This document shows positions 1-11,845 of a stretch of 64,000 bases of DNA, piece by piece. Position numbers and translations under genes: made by a program. A model generated the notes under the pieces. That model worked only from the letters and a program-made list of their open reading frames with translations. It made no database searches and was not told where the DNA came from. The stretch lies in contig NC_051431.1 in assembly GCF_001649575.2 (NCBI RefSeq), forward strand, positions 12,367,519 through 12,431,518. The letters are read 5' to 3'. Each line of letters opens with the position of its first letter. Positions within the stretch are counted from its first letter, which is position 1. Source of the DNA: Kryptolebias marmoratus. Lineage: Eukaryota > Chordata > Actinopteri > Cyprinodontiformes > Rivulidae.

Positions 1-109
1 GCTGGAAAGGACACGCTGTGACCTTAAGCCTTAACATCGCTGTGTTTGGCATTTTGTGTGCATTGCTCTTTGATGTCCTAACTACAAGAAAAATATATGT
101 TTTTTGTAG

Positions 110-560
110 ATTTGGCGCTCAAGAGGAGAGCAAATAAGCACAGGAAGGAAGGAGGTCGCATCAAAGTCCACTGGCAGTCCACGCAGCTGCACAGGCAAAA
201 GCCTGGTAATCTGCCCTAGTTAAACTGTCACTCTCATAAAAAAGGAGTAATCTGGGAGATTATATTCCAGCACATCTGCAGCGTGTCTAAAATCGTGTTT
301 TTCTACCAAAAAACGCTAACATTAGGTTAAATCACACAGTTAATTTGTTAAATTTGATTTCAACTTGATATGTTATTTATTTATTCTTTGTTTTTTTTTT
401 TAGCCCAAACCTTTTCTAAACCACAGCTGCAATATTTGAATATTTCTCCTCCAGGGATTAGGTTTTCAGTGACTGCTTTCTCTGTATGATGCAACACATG
501 TCACCTGTTTCAAGTCACTTACACGACTCAAATAAACGCATCAGTGTCAAAATATACTGG
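110..560 (+). other. Possible terminal exon and 3' UTR of an unidentified upstream gene
   Basis: A T-rich tract ending in TTTTTTGTAG at 109 looks like a splice acceptor, and a canonical AATAAA lies at 531-536 followed by a GT-rich stretch, as expected at the 3' end of a gene. All three frames from 110 close quickly. One ends after eight codons (FGAQEESK then TAA), another after about 36 codons rich in Lys and Arg. I recognise neither ending. The acceptor and poly(A) signal could equally be chance in AT-rich DNA. If real, the gene would run tail-to-head into slc1a5, with only about 400 bp between its poly(A) site and the slc1a5 start site. Confidence 0.25.
487..495 (+). promoter_or_regulatory. 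Candidate C/EBP-ATF (amino acid response) element
   Basis: TGATGCAAC fits the C/EBP-ATF composite consensus TGATGNAAN, the element through which ATF4 induces genes during amino acid shortage. It lies about 460 bp upstream of the inferred slc1a5 start site. Mammalian SLC1A5 is a known ATF4 target, so the position makes sense. A 9-bp match is expected by chance every few tens of kilobases, so this remains a candidate. Confidence 0.3.
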
Positions 561-867
561 TATGTCATTGTGCATTTTAACTGGAAAACACTACTTATTT
601 TAATTTTTTAAAAAAAATTCTTAACAAAGTAGACCATGTGTCTTTCATTAAGCTTTTATTGTAGCAATGCTAGGTTTTACCAAACATTAACAGACAATAT
701 TAACTAAACGCCAACTACGTAGCAACAAACCAAACATGTAATTAGATTTTATTTTGAATTATTTTATCGGAACATTTGAACCGTGACACAAACGTCAAAG
801 TTTCCTTCTTCTATCGAGTGGAAAGGAGATTCTCTTACACTTACAGGCTCCTCCCTCTTTATGCATA

Positions 868-881
868 TACGTCATGACGTA
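868..881. promoter_or_regulatory. Palindromic double CRE half-site in slc1a5 promoter
   Basis: TACGTCATGACGTA is a perfect 14-bp palindrome made of two TGACGT half-sites, of the kind bound by CREB/ATF-family bZIP proteins. The centre (GTCATGAC) also resembles MiT/TFE M-box sites. It sits about 50 bp upstream of the TATA-like element and is not part of any repeat I can see. Factor identity is inference. Confidence 0.45.
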
Positions 882-917
882 GTTTCCATCACGGTGGGGG
901 TGGAGCTAAAAAATGCC

Positions 918-1105
918 GGTATTAAATAAACATCGCACGAGGCGGCGAACTAGAGTCGTCTCAAACTAAACTAGGGAAGAAAGTCCTGAGCCTCGCCCCT
1001 CCTTCTTTTAAAAACCGCGTAAATTCTTGGCGTTTCTCCGCGTTTCATTTACACAAGTTGTTTAAAGTAGTTGTGTTGTTAGGTTAGTTAGAGTAACTTT
1101 TAACA
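918..1105 (+). promoter_or_regulatory. slc1a5 core promoter and 5' UTR
   Basis: TATTAAATA at 920-928 is a plausible TATA-like box, placing transcription start near 950. The following 150 bp are locally CpG-rich (GCACGAGGCGGCGAAC; CCGCGTAAATTC; CTCCGCGTTTC) and lead without a visible intron into the ATG at 1106. An in-frame TAA at 1094-1096 closes the frame just upstream of that ATG. Confidence 0.5.
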
Positions 1106-4100
1106 ATGGCCGAGAAGGTAGACATTGAAGACGTGAAGGCAGCCAACGGCGAGGCTCACCATGACGAGCCGCTGGCCAACGGGCTGGACGGCCACAAGAA
1201 GAAGCCCGGCCCGGAGCCGCTGTCCGCGCGGCTGCTCCGGATCGTCCGGGCGAACCTGCTCGTCATCCTCACCGTGGCCGGGGTCATCATCGGCGTGTTC
1301 ATCGGACTCGGTGTGCGCAACGTGGGGCTGACCAAAACCCAGGAAATCTACGTGGGTTTCCCAGGTGAGATCCTCATCCGGCTCCTGAAGATGATCATCA
1401 TCCCCCTGGTCGTGTGCAGCCTGGTGTCCGGGGCGGCCAGCATCGACCCCAAAGCCCTGGGGAAGCTCGGCGGGTGGGCCATGCTCTTCTTCCTCGTCAC
1501 CACGCTCATCGCGTCCTCCATCGGGGTCGTGATGGCCTTCATCATCAAGCCGGGCGCCGTGGACAAGCCCGCAAGTTTGGATAACTTTGACGAGCACATG
1601 CCGGCCCCTAAAGAAATCATAGACTCCTTCTTAGACCTGATAAGGTGAGTGAATCCCCGGGAAGATCTCTGATGTCAGCTTTTCTCTTTCTCTGAGAACA
1701 GCCACCCATTTCCCGCATGTACCACAGCTGCGTGTGGCGCCATTTTTAACCTGGGTGTAATGACAACAAGTTGTTGCATCAGCTGCCTTAGAACCGGTTC
1801 TAACAGTATGCACTTTTACACTTCTTTTTACTCTCAGGATACACATGTCCCTGCATTTCTGTGGTTCTGATGTAACATCCGCCTCCAGCACGTGTGTGGG
1901 ACCCTTTCTGTCTCACACAAGAAGTTGTAGTGAACACCTTCCTCTTGTTAGGGGCATCCCCCCCTGTTGGTGTTACACTGAAAACCAGTCACAGCTTCTT
2001 CTTCTTTGCAGTGTTGATGTCAGAGGATTTCCGTTTGGAGAAATCAGCATCAGATTATTTGTAGCCTCACAAAGAAATCGAGCCCACACATCTAGACGCT
2101 GCCCGATCCTTGTTTTGGCTCGCCAAACCTGTTCTCTATAAAAGGTTTATTTTTAAATGAATGTGTCACATTCATGGGATGCTCATGTGCCACCTCATTC
2201 ACAGTGGGAGTGGAAGTAAGAGCAGAATTATTCAGACCTGTGGTGAAGTGTTTGTCACCTGAACCCAGTGGTTCCTCAACTTAAATTGAAACCCTTCAAA
2301 GACTAAAAAAAAGTTCACTTAGTCCATTTGCTCATTGTAAAACGGACCCTCTCGTCTCGTCACATTTCTTGTCATTCCTGCTCATTTTTGTGTATAATGA
2401 TAAGATTGACATGCAGCAATTAAGAAGCACAAAACACCAAGTGGATTGTCGTTCCTCGACAGTACACTGTGTACGATGACACGTCAAACAGAGGTGCGGT
2501 TTTAACCTGACTTGCCGTGTTCTCCACAGACGGTTTCCTGAGACCTGACAGCTGTTTGAGGTTTTTTTTTTTTTACTGATATTAAGTAAAATGCAAAACC
2601 AGATCCACATAATTGCCCAATTAAGAGAATTAGGATTTGCCTATTTACACAGCCAGATTAAATACACCCATGTCTGAATTATAAGGGTTTACATGCCCTG
2701 ACACATAAAACCGGTTCTGACACAAAGAGCTGAAGGTTTTTATTTAATCCTGATAAAACCTTAAATCGTTAAAGGGTGTGTGGACTTTTTACCCTGAATT
2801 TAAATTATTGTCTGCCTTTTTTTTAAAAAATACATGCTTCTGGGATTATATCAGCTGACCTGTCTGAGTTCAACATGTCTCAGGAGTTCTTATCTTGTGT
2901 AGGGCACATCTCACACACGCACGTGATTCCAAATTATCATAAACACACAGCAGGCCTCTCATTAGCTCTCGTTTTAATGTTTTGGTGAGCTTGGATGGGA
3001 ACATGCTGTGCGGGTCCAAGTGGTTCGTCAGAGCGTTAAAACTGAACTGTCCTCAGCTCCAGGCTCGGTTTTACGATGATGTGTCTTTGTTTGGAGGGCC
3101 GGTCGCGCGCTCGTGTATAGAACTGCCCCCGGTGTCAGGTCAGGTAGACACAGATGGGCTTCGCTCGGTTTGCAGCCGCCCCATCACATCTCTTGTTGAC
3201 TTTTCTTATCTCCTCTGTGTTCTTTTCCCATTTGAGACGAGTGTCAACATTCCCAGCTGATTTCCAGCTGGGCTTAGTCACCTGTTGGTGTATAAAGAAC
3301 TTTTTTATCTTGGGTTACAGGAAAAGAAAATAATCAATAAATGCATAAAACTCTTGTGGGTAAAAAAAAAAAAGTTTTTTAGGATGGTTCCTGTGGTGTC
3401 CTTTCAGGTCAAAAGAGCGTTATAATTTCTCCTTTTTATTTTCCAAATATTTTTAGCACTAATTCTTTCACATTTTTAAAGAACACCTGGTTAGTCTCGG
3501 TTACAAAACATACATTTATGGTTTATCATCCATTCATGTTTCCCTCTGAACACCTATAATACAATGTTTTGACTGCGTAACCAAGCATTTGGTATTTTTA
3601 CGGTAACCCGGGGCAGGTGGTGCGTGTTTGTTGCCTGATCTGGGAGGAAACAGGACTCTGAAAATACGTCATAGTTGGTGAAGACAAACAAAAGAAGACA
3701 CGCCCTCTGTACAATGTGTGTGTGTGTGAGAGTGTCACCTATTGGCTTGACAACCCCCTCACTTACACAGTCAGGTTACAAGTTAATCTCATTTTCAAAC
3801 TGTTTTACGGTCTTGAAACGGGACGCAGCCGAGACAGATTCATTGGAAACTTGGTATTTGGGAGTTCATTAGGACCGAGTTTTTTTTACCCGTGCCAAAA
3901 AAAACCCCGAAGTAGCCACAGCAACGGGGAAGGGAAAGTGTTCAGGTGTGAGCTCAGTTTCGGGTGTGACTGTCTGAAACTTCCCTATGCATGCTCAAGC
4001 ACACAGGGACCACTTTGATAAAGTTGTTCTCTAATCTAAGCAACATTTGAGGCAACCTCCTAAAAACTGTCCGCTTTAAAAAGAAAAAACACTTAAACAA

Positions 4101-6923
4101 AGCCCTTGAAGAAACCAGAAGTATCAAATTAAAAACTTTAAGTGATTATTTCAAATGGCTGATTTTGTCCTCGAGCTCATCGGTGCTTTGCGTTCCTGTG
4201 CTGCCTCGTCACATGAGGTCCGAGCCCGATTGTTTGCGTCGACCGGCTGTAAAGAGCTTGTTAAGTTAATGCCTTATTGCTCTAAATCCTGCAGCCAAGC
4301 ACAGAGGTATTAACCGTACCGGCGCTTCGGTACGTGGTCGGAGCAACTTCTGTTGGCAGAGTGTTATTAACCCCGTCACATGGGGCAATGGGGGCACAGA
4401 GGGGTAAGGGGGGGTTATATAGTTCTTATGTTTTTAGCCATCTCCACATGATCAACCATGTGATTGAACTTGTTTTAGGCAGTTTGAGTAAATGGCAACT
4501 GCTCCGCTTGTTATGGAGTACTTAAAACCCGAGGAGTTGTGTAGAATTCATTAGACGCTCATAAAGAAGTCAGATTTGCTTCCTGTGACATCTGCGTCTG
4601 TGTTCCTATTTATGTGTAAATGTTAAGGTTTGTGGGCATAAAAAAAACCCCAAACAAACCCCAAGTATATGTCTGCTTATGATTACAACAAAACTCACCG
4701 ATCTAACACATTACATTCATTTTTTTTTTATTTGCAGAAACATTTTTCCTTCCAACCTGGTGTCTGCTGCCTTTCAGTCCGTGAGTATTTGATCTGATTT
4801 AAACCGTTTTTCTGTAGGCATTAAATTACATTATGTAACATGTGTGACTTGATAAGCTGATTGGGAACTTCTTAACAAACGACCCTTTTTTTATTTCCAA
4901 ATAGTATGCGACCTCCTACAAGCTGGTAAAGAGGAATGGCACAGATGGCAACCCAAATATCACTGTGGAGAAGGTGAGGAGAAACTTCCAGTCACACGGA
5001 TACGACAGATTGTAAACGTACACCAAACCGATGGAAATTTTCTTCTTTTCTGGTGGACAGGTGCCCATCGGAACGGACCAAGATGGCATGAACATTCTTG
5101 GCCTGGTGGTGTTTGCCATCGTGTTCGGCGTGGCTTTGAGGAAGCTGGGCGAGGAAGGCGAGATCCTGATCAAGTTCTTCAACTCCTTCAATGAGGCCAC
5201 CATGGTGCTGGTCTCCTGGATCATGTGGTAAGGAAGGTCGCAAGTTACCGTCGCCCTGAACGGCAAAATAAATGTCAAAGATGGGGTACTTTTTCAAAGA
5301 AAACTTTTTTTTCTTTCCTATCAAAGTCTTGGATCTAAAATGGTTAAGTCTGTTTGTTCAGTGAGAGCCCTTTCCTTTGTGCTGTGTTCCTGTAACCCGA
5401 TCTCCAGTATTAATTTGTTCCTTTTCTCCGGCCTGTCTGCAGGTATGCCCCTCTGGGTATCATGTTCCTCGTTGCTGGTAAGATTGTGGAGATGGAGGAC
5501 GTCGGCATGCTGTTCGCCAGTCTGGGAAAATATATAGCCTGCTGCCTTGTTGGACACGCAATCCACGGCTGCCTGGTGCTGCCGGGCATCTACTTCATCT
5601 TTACAAGGAAGAACCCGTACAGCTTCCTCTGGGGGATATTCACAGCTCTGGCCACAGCTTTCGGAACAAGCTCCAGGTATTCAAATCCCTCAAAAGCACA
5701 CTTGTTTGCTCAGTCTGCTTAACTGAGCTTCTCCTGTCAAAAACAAACACACACACACACACATACCTTCTGCCCTCGTAAACTCAACAACCCCCCCGTT
5801 TCCTGCTCCTCAGCTCTGCCACTCTGCCCCTCATGATGAAGTGCGTGGAGGAAAAGAACGGCGTGTCCAAGCACATCAGCCGCTTCATCCTGCCCATCGG
5901 CGCAACGGTCAACATGGACGGGGCTGCTCTCTTCCAGTGTGTGGCTGCCGTTTTCATCGCTCAGCTGAACGACAGGAGCCTCAACTTTGTCCAAGTCATA
6001 ACCATCCTGTGAGTGTGCACGTGCAGAAATACGCTTTCCAGTAGTACTCCACCCCATTTGTCGGTGTCCTCAAACGTTACAGCAGCCGGTGAGGGGATCG
6101 GGTTAGAAGAGCGCTAATTGTCTTTAAAAATGCCTGAATTTTATTACGTTTTCAAGGTTGGAGAAGTGGCTAACAGAGCTTGAAACAGTAGTTAAATTCC
6201 CTTTGGTAATACATGAATTTATTTTAGATAAATGTCCTAAAAACCGCTGGTTCACCATAACAAACCTGAGCTGAAAACTCGTAGCAAATGGACCCGAACT
6301 CCGAGCTCTCTCTGCAAAAGACGAGAAAAGCTTACAGCAGGGTTAGCACGTCAATCGGAACCGTTGTAGTGCAGTTCGGCTCGGCTTCAGCTGCAGCATT
6401 TCCGTGCACTACTGTGACGCTGTCCCCCTGTGTTTGTTAGTGTGACAGCTACGGCGTCCAGCGTCGGAGCGGCTGGGATCCCCGCGGGTGGCGTGCTGAC
6501 TCTGGCTATCATCCTGGAAGCAGTAGGACTTCCAACCAAAGACATCTCCCTCATCCTGGCTGTTGACTGGATCGTGTGAGTACACAGCTTTTGTATTTTA
6601 ACGCGGAGCGCTCACAGCTGCTTGCAGCGTGGCGAATTAGAAGCCGAACCCTCTATGCTCCGAAGTGCACCTTTTTATTTAAAGGGTCCCCCTCTTGTTT
6701 TGTCTCCCGCAGAGATCGCACCTGCACGGTGCTGAACGTGGAGGGCGACGCGTTTGGAGCGGGACTCCTGCAGTTCTTCGTGGACCGCAAGCTCAAACAT
6801 GAGGGCGTGGTGGAGCTGAGCGAGGTCCGGATGGAGGGCGACTCGCCTGCCGCCGCCCCCGAGCACTCGCCGCTCATAGACAAGCGAGGGCCGAGTCCCA
6901 GCGAGAAGGAATCCGTTATGTAA
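1106..6923 (+). CDS. slc1a5: Neutral amino acid transporter B(0), ASCT2 type
   Basis: Sodium-dependent exchanger of neutral amino acids (glutamine, alanine, serine, cysteine) at the plasma membrane; SLC1 trimeric elevator fold. Coding exons: 1106-1644, 4738-4780, 4905-4973, 5061-5227, 5443-5676, 5814-6008, 6441-6575, 6713-6923. All junctions are GT/AG and in phase, giving 530 aa (human ASCT2 is 541). Visible features: hydrophilic N-terminus (1-44), first membrane segment about 50-70, two N-glycosylation sequons in the large extracellular loop (N205, N212), the HP1 tip serine run 349-352, the NMDG sodium motif at 384-387, and the HP2 loop around 421-433. The DRTC motif has Cys465 where acidic-substrate transporters carry Arg; this Cys marks ASCT-type neutral specificity. 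The C-terminus SEKESVM is a PDZ-ligand-like tail matching my recollection of ASCT2 and arguing against slc1a4. The start follows an in-frame stop. Confidence 0.95.
1645..4737 (+). other. slc1a5: slc1a5 intron 1
   Basis: Intron between the large first exon and the tiny 43-bp second exon. It is AT-rich with short A and T runs. I see no exon, RNA gene or clear mobile element in its 3.1 kb. The short open frames (for example 1845-2141 and 2982-3260) show no family resemblance. Confidence 0.8.
5748..5763. repeat. (CA)n microsatellite in slc1a5 intron 5
   Basis: About eight CA units lie some 50 bp upstream of the acceptor of exon 6. Confidence 0.9.
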
Positions 6924-9515
6924 TCCCGCTGCTGACGTCATCAAGATCACTCCGAACTAGTCTGACACTTCTTTGAAGCTGAAACCTAAGGTTCAAGACC
7001 CCATTTTTTTGTTTGTTTAGTTTTCGTGTTTCTTTCTTCCTGCCTTGAAGAAAAGAGTGTAAGGAGTGTGGCTGGACGTGCACACTACAATGCAGAAGAA
7101 ACTCTCTGACCTCAGCACCACGTCCCAAGGTGGCGGCGGCGGTTTTCTGTTTAGGGCCACATTGGTCTACATTAGACAGATTTCTGTGCATTTGATTGGT
7201 CCGTGTCAACGTTAAAGTCAGAATGTCTGTGACATTGTCGAGTACATCTATATCAGATGAGCCGTTTCTACACCTGCCGAAGCTCCACCGGGCGACCTTC
7301 GAGATGCGAGAAATAAAGAAAGGAAAACAAAGTGCTGCGTATATAAATTTTAAAAGATGGTGGACGTGCTTTTAATACTTTGTCAACGAGTGCTTCTGAC
7401 AGAACCTCCGTCTCTAAAACGTGGACATTTCTGACTTTAAATGTTAATGAGAGCCCCCCTCCTCTCCCTTCTGAAGCGTCTTCTACTACATGCTGGTGTC
7501 GATTCTGTCCTCCGGGACATTCATGGTAAATGTCAGTCGAGTCTCTCTTTAATTGTGTTTTATACTAAGTCTTGTCATCTTACTTGTGAAATATATATTC
7601 AAGCAGGATGTCAAATAGGGGTTTGGGGGGGGGAATATATGCTTTTGTCAAGGTCAGAACAGCGACTCTCCTGCACGTTTGATTCAACGCTGCATTCAGA
7701 ACGACTATTTTAGATAAATATTTCAACTATAACACATTAGGGGTGGTGGCATTTGACAATCTAGGATGCAAATGCTTTGTATCTAGGAAAACATGCAATA
7801 GACAGGTGATTTATTTATTATTTTTCTGCATCTATAAAATCAGTTTTGTACATTTGTAAAAGGCTTTTTTTTTTTTTTTTTTTTTTTTACTGATCTGATA
7901 TGTGACCAAAAATGTGTGACCAATCATAGAAATGTTCCCTTTTCCTGCATTGTTGTATCTACCAGTAGATCATGTTAAATTCCCGAGGCTGAGGGTGGTG
8001 CTTTAAGGTGCAAACGCAAAGAATTCTGTACGAGGAACAGATTTCAAACGAGATTTAATTTATTAGGATACGTTGCACTTTTATTTTGGTGGGTCATCGT
8101 TTAATCGCTGCATCAGAACCAAAGGTACACAGTGAACAGTCTTTACCTGCACTAAATGGAGCTACAGAGCAATAAAGTCCAGTTTGTTTTGTTGTGTTGC
8201 AGTAATGTTGGAAAACATTTGGAGCTGCTTTAAACGCGTGTTGCAGATCCCACTGCTACGTAGAGATGTGATTTTTGTTTTATTTTTTTCTCTTTGTGCC
8301 TTACTCCTGCATGAAACCGGCACAGATGATGTCAAAGAAAATGCACAGGTGTTGGGTTTTTCTAGATCCAGGGGGAGGGATTGGAAAGCTTACGTGGAAT
8401 ATTTTTGGGTTTTCGAAACAAATGATTCTTTAAAACGTCTCTCCCATGTTGAGAGTGGAGATTTTATTGTATTCCAAAGGACGTGGGATGAAATTCGAGC
8501 CTTTAATCGTTGAGAAGACTCATGGCCATAAACGGACTGTTTTCTGCCTCTTTTGATGGACTCTTCTGGCCTCAGGTTTGACTTTTTTTTATCCTTAACC
8601 TGCTTTTAAGAACTCTGAGACCAAAACAAAAGAGGCGAATGAAGAAGACGACTGAACTTAGGATCGCAGCCAACATCTTCTTCACTTTTTTTTTGTTTGT
8701 TTGTTTTTTTCTAACTCCTGGATTTTTGTCCACGCTGTTGCTTCTGCTCCAGCGTTTTCTGAAAAGTATAAATAGGTTTGGAAGCTCGGTGTAACGATGG
8801 CGCAGCATGAGTGGCGTGAATACTGTACGTGTCGAGCCGGTGTCCGATTGCTTCCCCGCTGCACGTGATGAGGACTGCGGCTGGCTGCTGGCTTTTTGAC
8901 TTTACCTCTGAATGCACGACGAACTCTTATTTTCAATGTTTTCAATCCCAGAACTTGTCTCTGTGCGGACTTAAGGCCTCACCACGTCTATTTGTTCAAA
9001 TTCGTATTTATTTCTAATCAAAATCCAAAGAAATTTGTTGCCACGTTTGGCACCCAGATGACTCCAAATCTGGATGGCCCCAGACTGTTATGTGTGTATC
9101 TATATTTTTATGGTCTGTTCTTTGGTTTTGTGTTCAGTTTGTGGGGTGGATGGTTGCATATTTGTGTGTTTGTGGTGTTCTGGTTTTGAAATGGAACATA
9201 TTTGCATCCTTGTTTGTTTGTTTTTCTCTCTCTCCCTCGCATATTTAAAAAAAAAAGAAAGAATACTTTTCATTTGAGGTTTATGGATTTGTGAAGTCTC
9301 ACCGTAAAAGTGCCGAATTGCGAGAGTTGTGTCACGGTGACTGTTATTGCTTTACTCTCTCCAGCTCAAAGTTGCAAAAACTGTTCTCGTTCCTGTCTGA
9401 AAGCTTCAGCCACGTGGATGTCCTGCCTGTCTGCTCATGATGGCTGCAAAGAGTTTGTTCCAAATGAGGCTATAATTTAAAGGTTTTCAACAATAAAAGC
9501 CTTCATTTTTTTTAT
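6924..9515 (+). other. slc1a5: slc1a5 3' UTR with three candidate poly(A) signals
   Basis: Noncoding sequence after the stop codon. Canonical AATAAA hexamers lie at 7312-7317, 8171-8176 and 9492-9497, so transcripts could end near 7335, 8190 or 9515. The last signal is followed by a T-rich and GT-containing stretch. The region contains a 24-bp T run (7865-7888) but no interspersed repeat I recognise, whereas repeats begin just after 9900; this fits a long transcribed UTR. Which signal is used cannot be told from sequence. Confidence 0.55.
7865..7888. repeat. Poly(T) tract
   Basis: Uninterrupted run of 24 T within the slc1a5 3' flank. On the opposite strand it could be an old retroposon tail, but no retroposon body is visible beside it. 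Confidence 0.9.
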
Positions 9516-9914
9516 CTCTGTGTCTCTTATTTGCTGCTTCAGGAGCTGAGCGTTTAATTTGAGTGCAGTGCAAGAAGATTGTATTTAGAGGGAAGTATGC
9601 GTTACGTTTCAAACCACACCTGGCCGCTTGTTTGATAGGACCCAACGACGAGGTTATCGCGGTCAGGTAGACACAGATGCTCGGTTTGCTCCATTTTTTA
9701 CGGTTTTCCACAAATCCTTTTGTTCTCTTCAGGTTCTAAAACCAGTTAAATGCATCCTTGGGTAAACAACGGCACAATAAACTGTGTGGTGATTCATTTA
9801 ACTAAACTACACCAAAGCAACATTTCTACAAACTGTATATAAAACTTACTGCCTCCATGGGAATTAAGACTAACCTGCTAGTTACTACCCACTTTGAAGA
9901 AGAAAGGGCGATGA

Positions 9915-10130
9915 TGTGTTTGTCAGTGTCTGCTCGTCTTCGTTTGTCAGTTTAGTAAAGTGTCTCGTGAACCGCTGGATGGAAACGCCCAATAATCGAT
10001 CCAATTCAAGATGGCTGCTGCAGCTAAACGTCCTCAGCAAACACAAACGATGGCTTTACAGACATGGAGCTACAGTTTGGCGTGGTAGTAGCCGAGAGTC
10101 ATTCCCAACGTATAGTCTGAGAGCTAACCG
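9915..10130 (+). repeat. Dispersed repeat family 1, copy A
   Basis: Diverged, internally shortened copy. Landmarks: CGTGAACCGCTGGATGG, CCAATTCAAGATGGCTG, GGCGTGGTAGTAGC and GAGAGTCAT, in the same order as the other copies. It is followed by copy B in tandem. The superfamily is unknown to me; no terminal inverted repeats and no coding frame are evident. Confidence 0.75.
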
Positions 10131-10169
10131 AGTCCTACAACTTTCCCATTAACCTCTGGAGTGACCTCG

Positions 10170-10415
10170 GTCTGTTAGCAAAATATCTCACGAACCACTG
10201 GATGGATTTTAATGAAACTTTCTGAAAGTTAAGAGTGGATGTGCGACTACAGCAGATTCGTCTTTGGAGTTCACCCAGTTCAAGATGGCCGCCACAGCCA
10301 ACTGACTTCAGAAAACACGAAAATGGCTACAACTCGAGTTGATTTTTTCAGATGTTGAGCTAAAATTTGGCGTGGTGGTGGCTGAGAGTCATACTCTGAG
10401 CGTGAACTGGTTGAT
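10170..10415 (+). repeat. Dispersed repeat family 1, copy B
   Basis: One of the better-preserved copies. The order of landmarks is TCTGTTAGCAAAATATCTCA, GAACCACTGGATGG, GATTTTAATGAAACTTTC, CAAGATGGCCGCCACAG, GAGCTAAAATTTGGCGTGG, GCTGAGAGTCAT. Directly downstream of copy A and in the same orientation. Confidence 0.8.
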
Positions 10416-11097
10416 CTTAGATGGACATTCCTTCATAGAGCGCGAGGCTGATTATCAACAGGTGTGAGCAGAAGTTTTGGTAGTTTGTTAGTCTGGAGCG
10501 TTCAGGAGGGACAAATCATCCTGTCACCCTTCAGTCTTAAAAAGGTGAAAAAAAAAAGGTATTTGAACAATCTGGAGCCCAACATCTCACTGCGAGACAG
10601 AATGGAAAATGTTTAAGGTGGTTAGCAGCTGATTTAGGAAAATTCTAGCAAATTTACGCAGAGGTCAGACAAACTGCAACAAACAAACAAAAAAAGGCAT
10701 AAAAGCTGCATCTCAGGACATATAACTTGTTTTAAAAAGTACATTTCAAGAAACCATAAAACATTTTGGATACTGGCCTCAGGAGGCCATTATTCAACTT
10801 TGAATACCTTTTTAATTACCAGCTTTAAAAAAAAAATAAATTAAATGCTGTTCTGTAAAACCTTTGAGCTGAAGGAGGGAGTACTTTCTTTCTGATCGTA
10901 ACCAAGAAGTGTGGGGCCGAACCTGTCAGCTGTGAAGGAATGTAAACACAACTCCAGGAATAGTTGTGAGTGAAACACGGTTTAGGACTCGCGTCGCTGA
11001 ACAGCCTCATGAGGAATAATTAAGCTTTGTTCCGGCAAAGTAACATTCCTGTTTACTGCAGTCATTACACCCTTTCAAATATGGACTCTTGGTTAGG

Positions 11098-11122
11098 TGT
11101 GTGGCGCCATCTAGTGCTCGGG
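11098..11122. promoter_or_regulatory. CTCF-like motif between slc1a5 and fkrp
   Basis: GTGTGGCGCCATCTAGTGCT resembles the core of the vertebrate CTCF motif (reverse form GCGCCATCTAGTGG). It lies in the spacer between two convergent genes, where an insulator would be plausible. Similar strings also occur at the ends of some teleost repeats, so this is weak. Confidence 0.25.
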
Positions 11123-11479
11123 AGGAACTGCAGCCTGCTTTTCTGCTGAAACGACAGAAGACGGACAGATGGAGGGGAAAAAGAAATTTGTGATTCTTTT
11201 AATGTGACCAGTTTTTGAAATGCAGGGACACACTGACACATGACACACACACTTATCAGAAAACCTGCACAACCCGCAGGAGTTGGACGAACGTGGGTTT
11301 ATAAAAACGGCCCTGTTACAATCACATGTGTGCTCGTTTAATATTGCACATAATAACCCCACTTATACTAATAAAGTCAGGTCGGACAGCGCTACGCTTC
11401 ATCCATCATGGTGGAAGTGATGGCGTGAATTTGCTGACCACCTTAAAACAGATTTACCTTCAATACAGGCTTCATGTGT

Positions 11480-11845
11480 TCGTTTGTCTGCCTGTTAGCA
11501 AAATATCTCATGAACCACTGGACAGATTTTACTGGAAGTCTTGAGAGAGCAACCACTGGACGTAACTTTTGGAGTCGACTCGATTCGCAGCTTAGCACCC
11601 ACGAAAACGGCGTCGACGCCGTTCATTTCACAGATACTGAGCTACACATTGGGTGTGGTAGTAGCTGCGAGTTGGTACCAACGCCCACTCCGATCTTGCA
11701 GCATCGCATGAAATCTCATACAACGTTGTTTTTTTTAAAGATTTTGACACGAAACTACAAAAACTTAACTTTGTCGTTTTTTCAGCGTAAAAACTCCGGC
11801 CACGAAAGGCGACGGGCGGGCGATGTGTATCCCTTTGCGGCCTTG
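11480..11845 (+). repeat. Dispersed repeat family 1, copy C (near full length)
   Basis: Contains the 5' landmark GCCTGTTAGCAAAATATCTC, GAACCACTGGACAGATTTTA, CTTTTGGAGTCGACTCGATT, GGTGTGGTAGTAGCTG, and the family's 3' tail (ACTTTGTCGTTTTTTCAGCG then CACGAAAGGCGACGGGC). With copies E, F and H it shows the full unit is roughly 330-370 bp. The open frame at 11474-11881 is a by-product of the repeat and not a gene. Confidence 0.75.

Noticed and set aside
1100..1597. 165-codon - strand frame over slc1a5 exon 1
   Set aside because: Asp/Glu/His-rich antisense shadow of a GC-rich coding exon.
1106..6923. Naming the transporter slc1a4 instead of slc1a5
   Set aside because: The ESVM tail, the Cys in DRTC and the fkrp/strn4/prkd2 neighbours point to slc1a5; slc1a4 usually lies elsewhere.
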